A stretch of 64,000 nucleotides of DNA from Legionella_A sp963772805. Its GTDB lineage: Bacteria; Pseudomonadota; Gammaproteobacteria; Legionellales; Legionellaceae. Below are positions 60,252 to 64,000 of this stretch, in pieces. The notes below the pieces were generated by a model. That model saw only the letters and a program-made list of their open reading frames with translations, was not told the origin of the DNA and did not search any database. The DNA is taken from positions 992,001 to 1,056,000 of the forward strand of contig CAVYYU010000008.1 of NCBI GenBank assembly GCA_963772805.1. The letters are read 5' to 3'. The position numbers were made by a program, and so were the translations under genes. Within the stretch, counting starts at the first letter, position 1. Each line of letters begins with the position of its first letter.

Positions 60252-62052
60252 GAGTGATTTCCGCTTTAATGGCGTTAACAAGATAGCTTGGAGCAAATGG
60301 CTGACCGTTACACTGACTGATGCTCTTCGCATCTACCAGATAGCGTGCGCGCAATTCCTGACATAATTGCCCCGAATTCAACTCCGCAACCAACACACGT
60401 TGAAATGCATGCAGTTGTTTACCCAGATCAGCTGGCAGTGGATTCAAATGACGTAAATGCAACAGTGCTACCGCCACCCCCTCTGCCTGACATTGCTCAA
60501 CGGCTGATTTGAGGCTGCCGTAGGTACTTCCCCAACCAAGCAAAAGTATGGACGCGCCCGGATTGCCTTCGATCACTAACTCGCTGTAATCCTTGGCGAC
60601 ACCCGCAATTTTTTGTGCACGCAGGGCCACCATTTTCTGATGATTTTCAGCATCATAACTGACTCGTCCATCATCGCCCTGCTTTTCCAAACCACCCAAC
60701 TGGTGAATGAAATCTGGTGTTCCCGGCACATTCCAGCTACGACTTAATACCTCATCGCGCTGATAAGGTTTAGGAAAACGGTTAAAGTTTAATAGAGGCA
60801 ATCTGAGTGATTCAATGGAAGGTATCTGCCAAGGCTCGGCTGCATTCGCAATGAACGCATCAAGCAACACTGTAACCGGCGTCATGTATTTTATGGCAAT
60901 GGTGAACGCTTCAATGATGGTATTAAAACAATCAGCCGGACTTTTCGCAGCCAATACAGGCAATGGTGCCTCACCATGACGACCATAGAGTGCCTGTCGA
61001 AGATCGCTCTGCCCTGTTTTCGTAGGCATGCCGGTGGATGCGCCCGCACGTTGAACATCAACAAGAACCAAAGGCAATTCCGCCACCACAGCGAGCCCAA
61101 GACTTTCACTTTTCAGGTCCAATCCGGGGCCTGAGGTACAGGTAAACCCTAAGCGGCCACCAAAAGCTGCGCCAATACAGGCACATATTGCAGCGATCTC
61201 ATCTTCGGCTTGTAATAGTTGCACTCCATAATCAACCAACCTGGCGCATTCATGTAAAATTGTAGAAGATGGTGTAATGGGGTATCCGGATACCAGCAGC
61301 GGTGTTTGTGTGCTGACGGCAATGGTCGCTAGCGCGAGTGCTACGGCCTCAACTCCAGTAATTTGGCGATATTCGCCAGGAATGCGACTCACTTGACCAA
61401 GCATGTAGCTGCGACGAGCCAACTCCAGCGTCATGGCATAATTGTAACCTGCAAGCAGCGTTAATGCGTTGGCTTTCGCCATGAGCTGATTGTTCTTGAA
61501 TTTTTTGGCAATAAAGCCAAGACACGTTTCCGTAGGTAGGTCAAAAAGCCATAACACCAATCCTAGCACATAAAAATTTTTAGTCTTTTTGGCCTGGCTT
61601 TGGCTAATATCAAGCCCTTCAACCGCCTTCATGCTATTGGTTATTAATGGCAAGGACACGACTTGATAGTGCTCAGCGGCGTCGATTAATAGCTGTTCAG
61701 TGACACCCGCTTTTTCCCAGTCTTTAGGCTGCAAACTGTTTTCATTAAGAATCAGTAAGCCGCCATGATTGAGATATTGCAACGAATTTTTTAAGGCAGC
61801 TGGATTCATCGCTACCAAGACATCCAGCGATTCACCGACTGAAAAAATAGCATGCTCGGCCATTGCCAGCTGAAAACCAGAAACACCGGCGACAGTACCT
61901 GCCGGCGCTCGGATTTCAGCAGGAAAATCAGGTAGTGAACGCACATCTCGACCTGTAAGAGCTGCGGTTACCGTCAGCTGCTCACCTACAAGTTGTACAC
62001 CATCCCCAGAATCACCGGTTAGCCTGATAACAATCGCTGCCGTCGTTGACAT
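60232..62052 (-). CDS. korA: 2-oxoacid:ferredoxin oxidoreductase, fused gamma/alpha subunit
   Basis: The N-terminal gamma domain (RLTGDSGDGVQLVGEQL, then MNPAALKNSLQYL) is fused to the alpha domain (VSGYPITPSSTILHECARL, TSGPGLDLKSESLGLAV, RAGASTGMPTKTGQSDL). The 606-aa fusion is the usual KorA form in many proteobacteria. With KorB it converts 2-oxoglutarate plus CoA to succinyl-CoA, or the reverse, using ferredoxin. The ATG at 62052 lies inside the 3' end of pdxJ (41-base overlap). No ferredoxin gene is beside it. Confidence 0.88.
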   Translation of the reverse strand: MSTTAAIVIRLTGDSGDGVQLVGEQLTVTAALTGRDVRSLPDFPAEIRAPAGTVAGVSGFQLAMAEHAIFSVGESLDVLVAMNPAALKNSLQYLNHGGLLILNENSLQPKDWEKAGVTEQLLIDAAEHYQVVSLPLITNSMKAVEGLDISQSQAKKTKNFYVLGLVLWLFDLPTETCLGFIAKKFKNNQLMAKANALTLLAGYNYAMTLELARRSYMLGQVSRIPGEYRQITGVEAVALALATIAVSTQTPLLVSGYPITPSSTILHECARLVDYGVQLLQAEDEIAAICACIGAAFGGRLGFTCTSGPGLDLKSESLGLAVVAELPLVLVDVQRAGASTGMPTKTGQSDLRQALYGRHGEAPLPVLAAKSPADCFNTIIEAFTIAIKYMTPVTVLLDAFIANAAEPWQIPSIESLRLPLLNFNRFPKPYQRDEVLSRSWNVPGTPDFIHQLGGLEKQGDDGRVSYDAENHQKMVALRAQKIAGVAKDYSELVIEGNPGASILLLGWGSTYGSLKSAVEQCQAEGVAVALLHLRHLNPLPADLGKQLHAFQRVLVAELNSGQLCQELRARYLVDAKSISQCNGQPFAPSYLVNAIKAEITHGQDNL

Positions 62053-62785
62053 AATTTCTTGCTTCCTGCATTAATTGCCGCATATGTCGCACTGCATCCT
62101 TCAGGCCGCAAGACAGCGCCCTGGCTACAATGGCATGCCCTATGTTCAATTCATGTAAAACCTTGATGCTGGCGATAGGTTTAACGTTATGATAGTGTAA
62201 ACCGTGCCCTGCATTGACTATCAAATTCAGCTTAGCAGCATATTCAGCTGCTTGTCTAATGCGCTCCAACTCTTTTTTATGTTCAGCCAACGTTGTTGCA
62301 TCAGCATAGCACCCTGTGTGCAATTCTATGACAGGAGCACCTACGGCAACCGCTGCATCAATTTGTTTAAAATCAGGATCAATAAACAGAGACACTTCAC
62401 TGCCAATTGCCTGTAATCGTTTGACTGCCCGTTCTACCGCATTGTATTGACCAATCACGTCGAGACCACCTTCCGTTGTCAATTCCTCACGTTTTTCAGG
62501 GACGAGGCAAGCATGTTCCGGTGCAATTTCTTCGGCAAAATCAAGCATGGCTTCGGTTACTGCCAGCTCAAGATTCATGCGTGTTTGCAATACCACTTTG
62601 ATAAGCCTGACGTCGCGTGCCTGAATATGCCGTAAATCTTCCCGCATGTGTAAGGTAATGCCATCAGCACCCGCTTCTTCAGCGTCGATTGCGGCCTGCA
62701 CTGGATCAGGATAGCGTGTTCCACGCGCTTGGCGTAGAGTTGCTATGTGATCAATATTGACGCCTAGTAATATGTCTTTTCTCAT
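62012..62785 (-). CDS. pdxJ: Pyridoxine 5'-phosphate synthase
   Basis: This TIM-barrel enzyme makes pyridoxine phosphate from DXP and 3-amino-2-oxopropyl phosphate. The N-terminus LLGVNIDHIATLRQARGT is diagnostic; GADGITLHMREDLRHIQ, CLVPEKREELTTEGGLD and NAGHGLHYHNV follow. Length 257 aa is normal. It lies downstream of recO, a gene order conserved in gammaproteobacteria, here with about 260 bp of repeats between. Its end overlaps korA. Confidence 0.94.
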   Translation of the reverse strand: MRKDILLGVNIDHIATLRQARGTRYPDPVQAAIDAEEAGADGITLHMREDLRHIQARDVRLIKVVLQTRMNLELAVTEAMLDFAEEIAPEHACLVPEKREELTTEGGLDVIGQYNAVERAVKRLQAIGSEVSLFIDPDFKQIDAAVAVGAPVIELHTGCYADATTLAEHKKELERIRQAAEYAAKLNLIVNAGHGLHYHNVKPIASIKVLHELNIGHAIVARALSCGLKDAVRHMRQLMQEARNYVNDGSDCYQANR

Positions 62786-62837
62786 GTGTCACCATTTTTT
62801 ATTGATTAAATTTTTTTTAAGCTCCCCTTTTCTTTAT

Positions 62838-63032
62838 GCCCCCCCGTTTGTAAAGGGGGCTAGAGGGGATTTTGGGTGGGGGTAATTAACTGCCGATCTG
62901 AGTGGTCGGCTGAGAAAATCCCCCCTACCCCCCTTTACAAAGGGGGGGACTAAAACACCAGTACCCCCTTTTACAAAAGGGGGTACTAAAACACCAAACC
63001 CTCTGTACAAGCACAAGGAGGGACTAAAACCC
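62838..63032. repeat. Train of hairpins between recO and pdxJ
   Basis: CCCCCCGTTTGTAAAGGGGG is followed by CCCCCCTTTACAAAGGGGGG, GTACCCCCTTTTACAAAAGG...and CCCTC...GAGGG stems. The last three are each followed by ACTAAAAC (at 62949, 62985 and 63023), a spacing of 36-38 bases. The first two are convergent copies of the trhO-tldD repeat. The block separates recO from pdxJ and could weaken read-through. Confidence 0.7.
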
Positions 63033-63046
63033 TTCACACAAATATT

Positions 63047-63730
63047 TTAAACACTTACAAATAAATTTCTGGTCTTGATTAGCTTCCCATCCAGAGCGTG
63101 ATCAATCGCGCGGCGCATGATCCATTTTGCGGATTTTAATACGTCGGCATCGTCGAGCTGGCCTGCTGAAAAAGCGAGAATATGCGCGCCTGCAATACCT
63201 TTTTCAACCAGCAAGAAACCATCTCCGGCAATGTAGGTATACTGCTTCTTGTCGTCAATTGGAATTCCCTGGATATCGTGAGTCAGTACCAGTTGATAGC
63301 CACAAGACGTCAATATTTCTTCCTCAAAACGCCTTAAAGCCGCTTCAATCTTTGGCCGGTCAGTCGCCATAAGGAGCGCAGTTAAAACATCAGTATAGGC
63401 ATCATAGAGCAACGTGTGTGCATCACTTGGCCGCAACATATGATGCAGTAATTCATTAACATATAAACCGGCAAAAAGAGCGGGACCCACTAATGGTAGT
63501 GACGGAGACATAATTTCAATCTGGCGCACATAATGCCACTCTCGACGAGCATCAACCACTATCCATAACGGAATAAATGCCTGCAACAGCGATTGTTTCT
63601 TCGGCGTACGCCCACCTTTGCAAGACCCATTTATCAGCCCTTGTTCGCGGGTAAAAAAAGTAACCTGTGCACTAGTGTCGCCAGTCCAGCGTTTGTGTAA
63701 GACCCACGCATGCAGCGCGTTAGCGATCAT
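63047..63730 (-). CDS. recO: DNA repair protein RecO
   Basis: RecO helps RecR load RecA on SSB-coated DNA in gap repair. The N-terminal OB-fold region (AWVLHKRWTGDTSAQVTFFT, QGLINGSCKGGRTPKKQS) and the C-terminal helical part (LRRFEEEILTSCGYQLVL) match the family; the zinc cysteines of some RecO forms are absent, as in E. coli. Length 227 aa. It overlaps era by 11 bases, the normal gammaproteobacterial pairing. Confidence 0.9.
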   Translation of the reverse strand: MIANALHAWVLHKRWTGDTSAQVTFFTREQGLINGSCKGGRTPKKQSLLQAFIPLWIVVDARREWHYVRQIEIMSPSLPLVGPALFAGLYVNELLHHMLRPSDAHTLLYDAYTDVLTALLMATDRPKIEAALRRFEEEILTSCGYQLVLTHDIQGIPIDDKKQYTYIAGDGFLLVEKGIAGAHILAFSAGQLDDADVLKSAKWIMRRAIDHALDGKLIKTRNLFVSV

Positions 63731-64000
63731 AGCCCAATTGCTTTAAGAGGCGCTCGTCATCGGACCAGCCTGATTTGACTTTACACCAGCATTGCAAGAA
63801 AACTTTTTTACCCAATAATTGCTCCATGTCCAACCGTGCGCTGGTGGCTATTTCTTTAAGTTTACTGCCCTTGTCACCAATGATCATGCGCTTGTGATTC
63901 TCTTTGTCCACCAAGATTAAGGCATGAATACGCACCAGTTTCTCTTCGTCTTTATAGGATTCAATATCGACAGTTGTTGAGTAGGGTAATTCCTGACCGC
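63720..64000 (-). CDS. era: GTPase Era, C-terminal part (gene runs off the window)
   Basis: Only the KH-domain end of Era is inside the window. ELPYSTTVDIESYKDEEKL leads into ALILVDKENHKRMIIGDKGS and the end LQCWCKVKSGWSDDERLLKQ, all conserved in Era, which matures 16S rRNA and the 30S subunit. The GTPase domain lies beyond 64000. Overlap with recO shows co-translation. Confidence 0.93.
   Translation of the reverse strand, partial: GQELPYSTTVDIESYKDEEKLVRIHALILVDKENHKRMIIGDKGSKLKEIATSARLDMEQLLGKKVFLQCWCKVKSGWSDDERLLKQLGYDR

Overview
The window reads as a chromosomal segment of an AT-rich gammaproteobacterium. The era-recO-pdxJ order at the right end, the legionaminic-acid genes, the acetamidino-sugar trio and a putative secreted cysteine protease all fit the Legionella/Coxiella side of the class (order Legionellales). 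The taxon is inferred, not proven: no rRNA or marker phylogeny is available here.

Layout. 1-3400: an ISAs1-type insertion sequence that has cut the end off a small membrane-protein gene, then a large polytopic membrane protein split by a one-base frame change at an A-run. 3500-43800: a roughly 40 kb surface-polysaccharide (O-antigen) locus. It contains (i) a WbpA/WbpB/WbpE module for UDP-2,3-diamino-uronic acids with two epimerases and an AsnB-type amidotransferase (3524-11269); (ii) a 2OG-Fe oxygenase-like protein, an acyltransferase-3 protein and a probable glycosyltransferase (11607-15451); (iii) GDP-mannose/GDP-fucose genes manC, gmd (frameshifted) and fcl (15636-19272); (iv) an acetamidino-forming trio WbpG/HisH2/HisF2 with an acetyltransferase-like protein (19370-22582); (v) a near-complete GDP-linked legionaminic acid pathway (22736-32417; ptmE frameshifted); (vi) wzz on the minus strand and, divergently, wzx, a GT2 enzyme, a WbpV-like reductase, an FkbM methyltransferase and wzy (32474-39226); (vii) WbpM and a second WbpE paralogue (39400-42686). 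Between the parts lie palindromic repeats, including a 144-bp-period tandem array at 23561-24241.

43977-44842 is a decayed TA-flanked element with 62-bp inverted repeats. 44935-47139 holds two cargo-like genes, one a papain-like cysteine protease candidate. From 47345 to the end are mostly housekeeping genes: lipA, a thioredoxin/membrane fusion, a lipid-A/undecaprenyl-type glycosylation group (LAB_N, GT2, PAP2, ArnT-like), an M50 protease, pdxB, trhO, tldD, a nitrilase, a BI-1 family protein, korAB, pdxJ, recO and the 3' part of era.

The O-antigen genes would supply at least three activated sugars (CMP-legionaminic-type acid, GDP-mannose/fucose, UDP-di-N-acyl uronic acid or its amide, plus a UDP-QuiNAc/FucNAc-type sugar) to a Wzx/Wzy/Wzz assembly route. 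Few glycosyltransferases and no initiating phospho-sugar transferase lie in the window, so part of the route must be encoded elsewhere. Three genes (the membrane protein, gmd, ptmE) each carry a one-base frame change. They are either real lesions, recoded genes or sequence errors.
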